Positions 41,731-51,495 of a stretch of DNA of 64,000 nucleotides are shown piece by piece. The position numbers were made by a program, and so were the translations under genes. Each line of letters begins with the position of its first letter. Positions within the stretch are counted from its first letter, which is position 1. This DNA is from an uncultured Marinoscillum sp. (GTDB lineage Bacteria > Bacteroidota > Bacteroidia > Cytophagales > MED-G16): assembly GCA_902628365.1 (NCBI GenBank), contig CACOMW010000001.1, positions 1 through 64,000 on the forward strand. Reading direction: 5' to 3'. The notes under the pieces are model-generated. The model was given only the letters and a program-made list of their open reading frames with translations. It had not been told where the DNA came from and searched no databases.

Positions 41731-44700
41731 ATGAAAAAATTATCCATTCTATTATCGTTTATTTTCTTTTTTTATTTTAATAGTTCTTTTTCTCAAATGG
41801 ATAAATTAGAAATAGAAAATTTTGATATTGTTTCTATGGGAATTGGTGAAGCATTTGTTTTACCTCATGCAGCAAGATGTGCTCATAGTGCTCTTAATTT
41901 TCATAAAAAGTTATTTGACTACGAACCAAGAGATAAAATTCATGTTATGATTCAAGATTTTGGAGATTATGGAAATGGAGGAGCAACCTCAATTCCTAAT
42001 AACATGGTTTCAACTTGTATTTCACCAATGAATTATTCTTTTGAGTCAAGTATAGCTGGCGAAAGAGTATTTGCTATCATGAATCACGAACTTGTACATA
42101 TAGTTGCGCTAGATAATTATTCAAAAACAGATGTTTTTTATAGAAAACTTTTTGCTGGAAAAGTTAGAAATACAAACGACCATCCTGTTTCTATGTTTTA
42201 TAGCTATCTCACTAATCCAAGATATTATTCTCCTAGATGGTTCCATGAAGGTATTGCTGTATTTATTGAAACTTGGATGGATGGTGGAAAGGGAAATGCT
42301 TTAGGTAGTTATGATGAAATGTTTTTTAGAACTAGAACACTTGAAAACTCTAGGATTTATTCAGCTCAAGGATTGGAATCAGAAGGTACTTCTGCAGATT
42401 TTATGTCTAAAGCTAATTCATACTACTATGGAACAAGATTTATGAGTTATGTAGCTCACCAATATGGACCTACTAATTTAATTGAATGGATAAAAAGAAA
42501 AGATCAAAGCAAACGTGGGTTTGCATCCAATTTTAAAAACGTATTTGGTTTATCAATTAGTAAAGCTTGGGATACTTGGATTGATTTTGAACGTTCCTTT
42601 CAGGATGAAAATATTAATAGACTTAAAAAATTTCCTGTTACTCAATATGAACCTATTACTGAAAAAGTATTAGGTGGTGTTTCTCATGCATTTCATGATA
42701 AAAAAAGAAATAAAATTTATGTTGCAGTTAATTATCCTGGCAAAGTTCCTCATATTGCTAGTATTGATTTAGAAACAGGTGAGATTGATAGACTTAAAGA
42801 TGTAAAGGGACCAGCTTTATTTAATGTTGCTTCACTTACCTACGATGAAAAAAATGATCTTCTTATATATTCAACTGATAACAATGCAAATAGAGATTTA
42901 AATAGTTACAATTTAAAAACTGGTGAAACAAAATTGTTACAAAAAAATGAACATATTGGTGATTTAGCTTTTAATAAAAAAGATGAATCTTTATGGGGTA
43001 TTAGACACCTAAATGGTTACAATACAATCGTTAAGATACCAAAATATAATTCTGAGTCTCCAAATGATTATTATACAAATTGGAATCAAAAATATACATT
43101 ACCATTTGGTCATGATATTTTTGATATAGATATTTCACCTGATGGTAAAAGTTTAAGTGCAGCAGTTGCTGATTACTTTGGCAATCAATACCTTCATATA
43201 TATGATATTGAATCTTTTGATAAAGGAGGTAAAGAAGATATAGTTTATAAGGAGGTTTTTAATTTTGATGTTTCTTCACCTCAAAGTTTTCGATATACCG
43301 AAGATGGTAATTATCTTTTTGGTTCTTCTTATTATACAGGTGTGAGTAATATATGGAGAGTAGATGCAAATACTTATCAAGCAGATGATATAGATTTAAT
43401 TTCTAATGCAGTTACAGGGTATTTTCGACCTATTCAAATAGATAAAGATAGAATTTTTGCTTTTAGATATACTAGTGATGGTTTTCTTCCTGTTTACATA
43501 CCTAATAATACTGTTCTAGAAATTGAAACCATTAAATATTTAGGAAATGAAACTATCAAAAAACATCCAGAACTTAAAGAATGGAGGAATGAATTGCCTA
43601 CTCCTCAGACAGTCAATTTAGATGAAATAACTATTGAAAAAAACGGTGTTTATCTTCCTAGAAAGGAAATGAAATTAAATTATGCTTACCCAATAGTGGT
43701 AGGTTATAAAGATAATATCGGTATAGGTTACAAATTCAATTTTGAAGATCCTTTTAGCTTTAGATCATTTGATCTGTCATTTTCTTTTACGCCAAAACAA
43801 TGGAAAAATCAACTAAGTGATGGAAATGCAACAATTGATAATGACGAACAATTTCATGGTTCTTTAAATTTTTCTACAAGTAAAATTGGTGGCTTTTTAT
43901 CTGGGAGTTATGATTTCTTTGCACATTATAACAAAGACAATTTTTATGATTTATTTGGCCCCACCAAAAGATCAAGAAAAGGATTATTATTTGGTTTTAA
44001 TAATAAAAAGTCTCTGATATGGGATAATCCAAAAAACTTAGATTTAACCACTGGTTTTAGAGGTTTTTATGGTTTAGATCAATCGCCAGATTTTCAGCAA
44101 ATTGATAATTTTGATAAAGATTATGATACAAATCTATTCTATGATATTTTTTCCTCATTAACTTATAGAAATATTAGAAGATCTGTAGGTGCAGTAGATG
44201 GAGAAAAAGGGGTTAATATGTCATTAAATGCTTCATCTTCAGTTTCTGAAGGAAATTTTTATCCAACCTTTACTGGAAATTTTGATTTTGGTATACAGCT
44301 ACCAGTTAATCATACTTCTCTTTGGTTTAGAACTTCCTCAGGAAATTCATTTAGCAAAAAAGTAAATCCATTTACTAGATTTGGATTTGCAGCGTTTGGT
44401 AATAATTATATAGACTATTTATCTTCAAAAAGATATAGGGGTACTTATTCTTTTCCTGGGGTAAGCTTTGATTCAGGTAGAAATATTATTGCAAAAAACT
44501 TTTTTAAAACTACAGCTGAATTGTTGCTTCCTCCATTAAGATATAGAAAAGTAGGGTTCTTTAACTTTTTTGCATCATGGTCTCATCCAACAATTTTTGC
44601 AAGTTTTCTTACTGCAAAAGATATTAATATCTCTGGTAATGATGTTAATCAGAACTTTTATAATATAGGATTTCAATTGGATACAAGACTTGTAATGTTT

Positions 44701-44802
44701 TCTCATCTAGCAGCAACTTTATCGGTAGGTTGGGCAAAAGCATATGATTTGGATGATAGTAGCTTGGCTTATGATGAATGGATGGTTTCTTTAAAATTTT
44801 AG
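41731..44802 (+). CDS. Secreted gluzincin-like metalloprotease fused to beta-propeller-like and C-terminal barrel-like regions
   Basis: Signal peptide; HELVH zinc motif and downstream 'WFHEGIAVF'; central WD40/TolB-like segments ('DIDISPDGKSLSAAV'); C-terminal alternating beta segments. Confidence 0.7.
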   Translation: MKKLSILLSFIFFFYFNSSFSQMDKLEIENFDIVSMGIGEAFVLPHAARCAHSALNFHKKLFDYEPRDKIHVMIQDFGDYGNGGATSIPNNMVSTCISPMNYSFESSIAGERVFAIMNHELVHIVALDNYSKTDVFYRKLFAGKVRNTNDHPVSMFYSYLTNPRYYSPRWFHEGIAVFIETWMDGGKGNALGSYDEMFFRTRTLENSRIYSAQGLESEGTSADFMSKANSYYYGTRFMSYVAHQYGPTNLIEWIKRKDQSKRGFASNFKNVFGLSISKAWDTWIDFERSFQDENINRLKKFPVTQYEPITEKVLGGVSHAFHDKKRNKIYVAVNYPGKVPHIASIDLETGEIDRLKDVKGPALFNVASLTYDEKNDLLIYSTDNNANRDLNSYNLKTGETKLLQKNEHIGDLAFNKKDESLWGIRHLNGYNTIVKIPKYNSESPNDYYTNWNQKYTLPFGHDIFDIDISPDGKSLSAAVADYFGNQYLHIYDIESFDKGGKEDIVYKEVFNFDVSSPQSFRYTEDGNYLFGSSYYTGVSNIWRVDANTYQADDIDLISNAVTGYFRPIQIDKDRIFAFRYTSDGFLPVYIPNNTVLEIETIKYLGNETIKKHPELKEWRNELPTPQTVNLDEITIEKNGVYLPRKEMKLNYAYPIVVGYKDNIGIGYKFNFEDPFSFRSFDLSFSFTPKQWKNQLSDGNATIDNDEQFHGSLNFSTSKIGGFLSGSYDFFAHYNKDNFYDLFGPTKRSRKGLLFGFNNKKSLIWDNPKNLDLTTGFRGFYGLDQSPDFQQIDNFDKDYDTNLFYDIFSSLTYRNIRRSVGAVDGEKGVNMSLNASSSVSEGNFYPTFTGNFDFGIQLPVNHTSLWFRTSSGNSFSKKVNPFTRFGFAAFGNNYIDYLSSKRYRGTYSFPGVSFDSGRNIIAKNFFKTTAELLLPPLRYRKVGFFNFFASWSHPTIFASFLTAKDINISGNDVNQNFYNIGFQLDTRLVMFSHLAATLSVGWAKAYDLDDSSLAYDEWMVSLKF

Positions 44803-44806
44803 ATGA

Positions 44807-45583
44807 ATGAAAAAAATATTTTTAGATAGTATCTACGGTAGCATAATGGCTACACTTCTTTATCTTGTTTTATTCTATCCACTGGTATTAATTCATAGAT
44901 TTGATTGGTATGATATGTTGCTTGTGACTCTATCTATCTCACCTGGAATTTTTATTATGTTTTTTATTTATCATTCTGATGAATATGATAAGGAGCCAGT
45001 ATGGCTTCTTGCGACTTGCTTTATTCTTGGAGCAATCAATTTACATTTTGATGTAGATATTCTTGAGTTTGTTTTTTCATATATAAATGTTGAAAATAAT
45101 TTTTTACGAGTAGGAGGTGAAGCATTAACTGTTTCTATAACTGAAGAAATGTTAAAATTTATTGTGGTATTCTTAATTATCTTTCCAAATAAAAGTTTTG
45201 ATGAGCCATTTGATGGGATTGTTTATTCAGTATTTGTTGGTATGGGTTTTGCTACAGCAGAAAATATTACTTACGTTTTACAAGGATCTTCATCAGTTGC
45301 ATTTTTTAGAATGTTGACAGCTGTTCCAGCTCATTTTGCTTTTGCTGTTATTATGGGATATTATTTAGGTAAAGCAAAAACTTGTAAGGTTGGAAAAAAA
45401 TGGTTTTATGTATTTTTGTCGCTTTTTGTATCAATAACCATGCACGCATTTTATGATTATTTTTTGTTCTTGGATTTTGTGCCAGGTATATGGCTAGGAG
45501 GTGTTGTTACGTTAGGTGTTGCAATTCTTTTTGCTAGAATGGCAATTTTGGAGCATCTTGCTGCCTCTCCTTTTAAAAAATAA
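44807..45583 (+). CDS. PrsW-family intramembrane metalloprotease
   Basis: 'SITEEMLKF' EE motif, 'EPFDGIVYSVFVGMGFATAENITYVL', 'AVPAHFAFAVIMGYYLGKAK', multi-TM. Confidence 0.88.
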   Translation: MKKIFLDSIYGSIMATLLYLVLFYPLVLIHRFDWYDMLLVTLSISPGIFIMFFIYHSDEYDKEPVWLLATCFILGAINLHFDVDILEFVFSYINVENNFLRVGGEALTVSITEEMLKFIVVFLIIFPNKSFDEPFDGIVYSVFVGMGFATAENITYVLQGSSSVAFFRMLTAVPAHFAFAVIMGYYLGKAKTCKVGKKWFYVFLSLFVSITMHAFYDYFLFLDFVPGIWLGGVVTLGVAILFARMAILEHLAASPFKK

Positions 45584-45661
45584 ATTTTAACACGATTTAT
45601 TAAACTAATTATATAATATAAAAATATATTATATTTTTGTGCAAATATTTACTATCCGTTA

Positions 45662-46939
45662 ATGTCAATACTTTTAAAATCTATTACAGTTGTTGATTTA
45701 AATTCTAAGTATAATTCAAAAAAAGTAAATATTTTAATTAATAAAGATGGTGTTATTGATAAAATTAGTTTATCCAAAATAAATGTAAAAAATTCATCTA
45801 CTAAGGTTCTTGATTGTAAAGGGAAAATGGTTTCTCCTGGCTGGTTTGATTTTAGATCAAATTTTTGTGATCCTGGATTTGAACATAAAGAAGATTTAAT
45901 ATCAGGTTCTAACTTAGCTTCATCTTCAGGATTTACAGATATTTTATTAATGCCTAACACAAATCCTGTTTTACAATCTAAAAATGATATTTATTATATA
46001 AAAAATAAAACTGAAAACAACCTCTCAACTATTCATCCAACTGCTGCTATAACTAGAAATACAGAAGGGAATGAACTAAATGAAATTTTAGATTTAAATG
46101 AGGCAGGTGCAGTTGCATTTACTGATGGTGAAAAAGAATTACAAAATTCAGATATAATATATAAAGCATTACTATATATTAAACAGTTTGATGGTCTTTT
46201 AATAAATAAACCAAAAGATTATAGTTTATCAAGATTAGGTATTGTAAATGAAGGGTATAATAGTACTATATCTGGTTTAAAAGGCATTCCAGATATTGCC
46301 GAAGAAATAATGATAAATAGAGATTTATCAATTTTGAGATATTCAGGAGGTAGGTTACATTTTTCTGGTATATCAACCAAATCTTCAGTTGAAATAATTA
46401 GGAAAGCAAAGAAAGATGGATTAAATGTTACCTGTGATGTTTCTATTTATAATTTATTATTAGATGATAGTCAAATTATAAATTTTGATACAAATTATAA
46501 ACTGGATCCTCCTTTAAGAACAAAAGATGATATAGATGCTTTAATACTTGGACTAGAGGATGGCACCATAGATGTAATTTCTTCTTATCATCAACCTCAA
46601 AATATTGAAAATAAATCTGTTGAATTTAATAATGCTAAAAATGGAATGATTTCTCTTCAAACATTTTTTAGTAATATATTAATTTTATCCTCAAAAATTT
46701 CTTTAGAATCTTTAATTTTAAAATTTACTTCGAACCCCAGAAAAATTTTAAATATTGAAGAAAAATCTATTAAAGTTGGTTCAAATGCTTCCCTAACAAT
46801 TTTTGATATAGATGGATCATGGGATTACTCACTAGAAAATAATATATCTAAATCCTCCAATTCTCCATGGTTAAATTGGTCTTTGAAAGGTAAAATCTTT
46901 GGGGTTATAAACTCTAAAGATTCAAAATTTAATTATTAA
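45662..46939 (+). CDS. pyrC: Dihydroorotase-like protein (amidohydrolase)
   Basis: 'GKMVSPGWFDFRSNFCDPGFEHKEDLISGSNLASSSGFTDILLMPNTNPVLQ', 'DPPLRTKDD'. The usual D-x-H-x-H metal site reads DFRSNF. Confidence 0.75.
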   Translation: MSILLKSITVVDLNSKYNSKKVNILINKDGVIDKISLSKINVKNSSTKVLDCKGKMVSPGWFDFRSNFCDPGFEHKEDLISGSNLASSSGFTDILLMPNTNPVLQSKNDIYYIKNKTENNLSTIHPTAAITRNTEGNELNEILDLNEAGAVAFTDGEKELQNSDIIYKALLYIKQFDGLLINKPKDYSLSRLGIVNEGYNSTISGLKGIPDIAEEIMINRDLSILRYSGGRLHFSGISTKSSVEIIRKAKKDGLNVTCDVSIYNLLLDDSQIINFDTNYKLDPPLRTKDDIDALILGLEDGTIDVISSYHQPQNIENKSVEFNNAKNGMISLQTFFSNILILSSKISLESLILKFTSNPRKILNIEEKSIKVGSNASLTIFDIDGSWDYSLENNISKSSNSPWLNWSLKGKIFGVINSKDSKFNY

Positions 46940-46952
46940 ACTAAATTTGTAT

Positions 46953-47915
46953 ATGGATTTATCTATTGTAATTCCTGCATATAACGAAGAAGAGTCAATT
47001 CCTGAATTAATTGCTTCAATTAATGATGCAATTACCTCATCTATTATATATGAAATAATTATCATTGATGATGGAAGCTCAGATAATTCATGGAAATTTA
47101 TTAAAAATCAAGCTTCAAAGAATTCATTGATAAAGGGTATTCGGTTTATTAAAAATAATGGTAAATCAGCAGCTTTAGATATTGGATTTAAACATTCATC
47201 TGGTAAAGTGGTTATAACTATGGACGCTGATCTACAGGATGACCCACAAGAGATTTTACCCCTTTATAAAATGATTATTGATCAAGACTATGACTTAGTT
47301 TCTGGTTGGAAAAAAATTAGATTTGATCCAATTACTAAAACATTACCTTCAAAATTTTTTAATTTTATAACTAGACTTTTTTCGGGTATTAAATTAAATG
47401 ATTTTAATTGTGGTATTAAAGCATATAAAAGTTCTGTTATAAAAAATATTTCTATATATGGAGAAATGCATAGGTATATTCCTTTAATTGCAAAATGGAA
47501 TGGTTTTAATAAAATAGGAGAAAAAATAGTGAATCATAATCCAAGAAAATATGGTAAAACAAAATTCGGAATCGAAAGATTTATTAACGGATTTTTAGAT
47601 TTGATTTCTGTAAGTTTTGTTTATAAGTTTAAGAAAAAACCTATGCATTTTTTTGGAACAATGGGTGTTTTTTCTTTTTTATTTGGATTGATTGGGGCAG
47701 GTATTATAATTTATGATAAAGTTTCTAAAATATATGCAGGTGTTCCTCTTGTTGAAATTAGACCTGTAACTGACCAGCCACTCTTTTTTATCGCACTGGT
47801 ATCCATAATTATTGGTGTTCAATTATTTTTAGCAGGTTTTTTAGCAGAAATAGTTGTGAAAGTTAGTTCTAAAAATGATGACCAGATTGTTAGTGATAAG
47901 AAAGGCTTTGATTGA
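46953..47915 (+). CDS. Glycosyltransferase family 2 (polyprenyl-phosphate sugar transferase-like)
   Basis: 'SIVIPAYNEEESIPELI', 'IDDGSSDNSW', 'MDADLQDDP', C-terminal TM pair. Confidence 0.88.
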   Translation: MDLSIVIPAYNEEESIPELIASINDAITSSIIYEIIIIDDGSSDNSWKFIKNQASKNSLIKGIRFIKNNGKSAALDIGFKHSSGKVVITMDADLQDDPQEILPLYKMIIDQDYDLVSGWKKIRFDPITKTLPSKFFNFITRLFSGIKLNDFNCGIKAYKSSVIKNISIYGEMHRYIPLIAKWNGFNKIGEKIVNHNPRKYGKTKFGIERFINGFLDLISVSFVYKFKKKPMHFFGTMGVFSFLFGLIGAGIIIYDKVSKIYAGVPLVEIRPVTDQPLFFIALVSIIIGVQLFLAGFLAEIVVKVSSKNDDQIVSDKKGFD

Positions 47916-48880
47916 TGAAATTTTCGATAATTATACCTGTATTCAACAGGCCTGAAGAAATAAACGATTTAATTCAAAGTATAGTAGATCAAAAATATAG
48001 AGATATTGAAATTATAGTTATTGAAGATGGATCTTCAATAACATCAAATGATATTATAAATAGTTTTAAAAATAAAATTAATTTGCAGTATCATGAAATA
48101 TCAAATCAAGGCCCTGGCCTAGCTAGAAATCATGGTGTAAAATTTGCAAATTCAGAGTGGATAATATTTTTTGATTCTGACTGTACAATTCCCAAAAATT
48201 ATTTTTATGAAGTCGATGAGTTTTTAAAGTCAAATACAGAAGTTGATTTTTTTGGTGGCCCAGATAAATCAAATAAAAGTTTTAGCTTTTTACAAAAGGC
48301 AATTAATTATTCAATGACATCAATGTTAACAACAGGTGGTATTAGAGGTTCTAAATATACAGTTGATAAATTTTTACCAAGATCATTTAATATGGGTATG
48401 AAGAAAAAAAACTTTTTGCAGGTAGGAGGGTTTTCTTCTATGAGATTTGGTGAAGACCTGGACTTGACATATAGACTTTTATCTTCAGGAGCAAAATCAA
48501 GTATTATTAAAACCGCATATGTTTATCATAAAAGAAGAAACAATTTAATTGGATTTTTTAATCAAATTTTTTCTTCAGGTAATGCTAGAGTTAAATTAAA
48601 CCAAAAGCATAAGGGTACATTTAGATTTTTTCATTTATTACCCTCTTTATTTTTTATTTTTTTTGTTTTCATGTGTTTACTTTTACTATTTAAAATTGAT
48701 TTTAATTTCATTTTTTTAATTCAATTTATTTATGTTATCTATTTTATGTTAATATTTTTAGAATCAAGTATCTTAAACAAAAATCCATTGGTTGGTCTTT
48801 TATCAGTAATAACAACTTTTACTCAATTTTTTGCTTATGGAACAGGATATTTGAAAGCTTGGATCAAAAATTATTTATAG
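47912..48880 (+). CDS. Glycosyltransferase family 2
   Basis: 'FSIIIPVFNRPEEINDLIQSI', 'VIEDGSS', 'FFDSDCTIP', 'GEDLDLTYRL'. Confidence 0.88.
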   Translation: MMKFSIIIPVFNRPEEINDLIQSIVDQKYRDIEIIVIEDGSSITSNDIINSFKNKINLQYHEISNQGPGLARNHGVKFANSEWIIFFDSDCTIPKNYFYEVDEFLKSNTEVDFFGGPDKSNKSFSFLQKAINYSMTSMLTTGGIRGSKYTVDKFLPRSFNMGMKKKNFLQVGGFSSMRFGEDLDLTYRLLSSGAKSSIIKTAYVYHKRRNNLIGFFNQIFSSGNARVKLNQKHKGTFRFFHLLPSLFFIFFVFMCLLLLFKIDFNFIFLIQFIYVIYFMLIFLESSILNKNPLVGLLSVITTFTQFFAYGTGYLKAWIKNYL

Positions 48881-49638
48881 CAATAATATATTATCTCTTT
48901 TTCTTGTAGTCCAAAATAGTTTTTTTCTTTTTTAGAGAATGAATTAATAAAATTTGATTTTTTGACTTTCAGCCCTTGTGATAATATCCTCTTATCATAA
49001 TCCTTTCCATATTTTCTTAAATGATCTGATTGCCCATAAACTTTTTCTCTTTCTTTTTCGGATAGTATTGATTTATCTTCTATAGTTTTTTGCGGAATTG
49101 GATAATAAAATGGAACTTGAAGAATAGAAAAACCATCTTTTTTCATTACTCTATGTATTTCTTTAATTGCTTTTTTATCATCTTCAACATGTTCAAGAAC
49201 ATGATTACAAAGAATAATATCGAACGAATTATTTTGAAATGGCATGTTATGTATATCCATTTTTATTTTTGCTAAAGGGGAAAATAAATCTCCTGATACA
49301 TAATCTATATTTTTTGAATTGTTAAAAACATTAATAAAACACTGTTCAGGGGCAATATGTAAAAGTTTTATATTTTTTTTAAAAATATCAGTTTTTCTTT
49401 CAAGGAAAAGGTACAAAAGCCGATGTCTTTCAAGAGATAAACAATTTGGACATAAAGCATTTTTTCTAATTTTTCTTCCATATGGAAGAAACTTATCAAA
49501 TTTTTTTTTACAAATAGGACAAAGTACTTTTTCTCCTCTGTAAAATAATCTGATAATCAAAAAAATTGGCTTACTGATTCTTTGTAAGAAAGGTCTAGGA
49601 AATTTTTTTAATAAAAATCCAATAACTTTACTGAACAT
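48871..49638 (-). CDS. SAM-dependent methyltransferase with N-terminal zinc-ribbon-like CxxC pairs
   Basis: 'CPICKKKF...CPNCLSLERHRLL', 'FDIILCNHVLEHVEDDKKAIKEIHRVMKKDG'. Confidence 0.85.
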   Translation of the reverse strand: MFSKVIGFLLKKFPRPFLQRISKPIFLIIRLFYRGEKVLCPICKKKFDKFLPYGRKIRKNALCPNCLSLERHRLLYLFLERKTDIFKKNIKLLHIAPEQCFINVFNNSKNIDYVSGDLFSPLAKIKMDIHNMPFQNNSFDIILCNHVLEHVEDDKKAIKEIHRVMKKDGFSILQVPFYYPIPQKTIEDKSILSEKEREKVYGQSDHLRKYGKDYDKRILSQGLKVKKSNFINSFSKKEKNYFGLQEKEIIYYCYK

Positions 49639-49640
49639 TT

Positions 49641-50993
49641 TTATTGATTTTGACTATTTCCTAAATAATTTTTTGGAGATATATTTTTTAATTCCTTTTT
49701 TACTTTATTGTTCACTGGAAGTTTTTCTATAAATTCTAAATATAATTTTTTATCAATTTTTGAATTTCCTCTCGTAATTTCTTTTAGCTTTTCATATGGA
49801 TTTGGGACTTTTTCTCTTCTTAATATAGTTTGGATTGCCTCAGAAATTATTGACCAATTGTTTTCTAAATCACTTTCTATTTCTTTTTTATTAACATCTA
49901 TTTTTTCTAATCCTTTCAATAAAGAGTTTAATGCAATTTTAGTATGCGAAATTGGTACACCGATATTTCTTGAAACAGTTGAATCTGTTAAATCTCTTTG
50001 AAGTCTTGAAATTGGTAATTTATCAGAAAGAAACTGAAATATTTTATTTGCCATCATTAAATTTCCTTCACCATTTTCAAAATCTATTGGATTAACTTTA
50101 TGAGGCATTGCAGATGAACCTACCTCATTTTTATTTACTTTTTGTTTAAGATAATTTATAGATATATAGTGCCATATATCTCTAGTAAAATCAATTAAAA
50201 TTGTATTGATTCTAGATAAGCATTGAAAAATAGCTGCCATGTTATCATAATGTTCAATTTGGGTTGTTGGCTTACTTCTAATTAATCCAATTTTTTTTAA
50301 AAATTTATCTGAAAAGGAATCCCAATTAATTTTTGGATAGGATACATAATGAGCATTTAGGTTTCCCGTTGCGCCACCAAATTTACCATTATTTGGAATT
50401 TTATTCAAAGAATCTAATTGAACTTTGATTCTTTCATGATAAACCTGAAATTCTTTTCCAAAAGTGGTAGGGCTGGCTGGTTGTCCATGTGTTCTACTTA
50501 CCATAGGTATATTTTTAAATCTTTTTGACTTATTTCTTATAGATTTTAAAAGAATTTTAATTGAAGGTATAATACTGTTTTTAAGACAATCTTTTAACAT
50601 TAAAGGAACTGCTGTATTGTTTATATCCTGAGATGTAAGTCCATAATGTACAAATTCTTTGTATTCATCTATTCCTAATTTTTTGAATTTTTCTTTTAAA
50701 AAATATTCTACTGATTTCAAATCATGATTTATTTTTTCTTCAATTTTTTTTATTCTTTTTGCATCATTTATAGAAAAGTTATTTATGATTTCGCGCAAAT
50801 TTTTTATTTCACTTTTTTTAATATTTTTTAATTCGGGCAATTTAATTTCGTATAGAGCGATAAAATATTCAATTTCAACAAAAACGCGATATCTAATTAA
50901 TGCAAACTCAGAGAAATATCTAGATATATCTTCAGTACTTTTTCTATATCTTCCATCTATTGGACTTATTGCAGATAGACTTTGCATATTCAT
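49641..50993 (-). CDS. purB: Adenylosuccinate lyase
   Basis: 'LSAISPIDGRY', 'SRTHGQPASPTTFGKE', 'GSSAMPHKVNPIDFENGEGN'. Confidence 0.96.
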   Translation of the reverse strand: MNMQSLSAISPIDGRYRKSTEDISRYFSEFALIRYRVFVEIEYFIALYEIKLPELKNIKKSEIKNLREIINNFSINDAKRIKKIEEKINHDLKSVEYFLKEKFKKLGIDEYKEFVHYGLTSQDINNTAVPLMLKDCLKNSIIPSIKILLKSIRNKSKRFKNIPMVSRTHGQPASPTTFGKEFQVYHERIKVQLDSLNKIPNNGKFGGATGNLNAHYVSYPKINWDSFSDKFLKKIGLIRSKPTTQIEHYDNMAAIFQCLSRINTILIDFTRDIWHYISINYLKQKVNKNEVGSSAMPHKVNPIDFENGEGNLMMANKIFQFLSDKLPISRLQRDLTDSTVSRNIGVPISHTKIALNSLLKGLEKIDVNKKEIESDLENNWSIISEAIQTILRREKVPNPYEKLKEITRGNSKIDKKLYLEFIEKLPVNNKVKKELKNISPKNYLGNSQNQ

Positions 50994-51059
50994 AATAATG
51001 ATTTTTGCAAAAGTAAGAAATATTTAACTAAAGAGATATTTTAAAACAAATCATTAAAT

Positions 51060-51067
51060 TATATTTG
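51060..51067 (+). promoter_or_regulatory. TATATTTG -7 element upstream of ferredoxin gene
   Basis: Exact TAnnTTTG 24 nt before the ATG at 51091. Confidence 0.45.
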
Positions 51068-51090
51068 CGCGTCAACTTAAATTTATATTT

Positions 51091-51363
51091 ATGAGTACTG
51101 TTAAAGTATTAATGGATGGAAAAACTTTTCAAATGGAAGTAGATAAGGATACTACAATACTTGAAAAGGCAATGGATGAAGATATTGATATTCCATTTTC
51201 TTGTCAAAGTGGAATATGCTCATCATGCATAGGTAAATTAAATGAAGGTAAGGTTGAAATGGAAGTAAATGATGGTCTTTCTGATGAAGAATTAGAAAAT
51301 GGATACATTTTAATTTGTCAATCTTTTCCAAGATCAGAGAAAATTACTATTGAAATTGATTAG
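51091..51363 (+). CDS. 2Fe-2S ferredoxin (PaaE C-terminal-like)
   Basis: 'PFSCQSGICSSCIGKLNEGKVEMEVNDGLSDEELENGYILICQSFP'. Confidence 0.9.
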   Translation: MSTVKVLMDGKTFQMEVDKDTTILEKAMDEDIDIPFSCQSGICSSCIGKLNEGKVEMEVNDGLSDEELENGYILICQSFPRSEKITIEID

Positions 51364-51428
51364 ATTGTTTAAATAATCGATTTCATTAATATAATAAGAA
51401 CATTAATCGATTTCTTTCGTATTTAGTC

Positions 51429-51459
51429 TTGATATATATATAATAATATGATACATTTG
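51429..51459 (+). promoter_or_regulatory. Bacteroidota-type promoter of rpoD (TTG-N20-TACATTTG)
   Basis: TTG at 51429-51431, TACATTTG at 51452-51459, 36 nt before the rpoD ATG. Confidence 0.6.
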
Positions 51460-51495
51460 TCAATTGTTTAATTTCTCAAAAATACTTTATTTCTA

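Noticed and set aside
48871-49638. CxxC pairs in the methyltransferase as a possible novel metalloenzyme fusion
   Set aside because: Zinc-ribbon plus class I methyltransferase near glycosyltransferases is a familiar bacterial arrangement.
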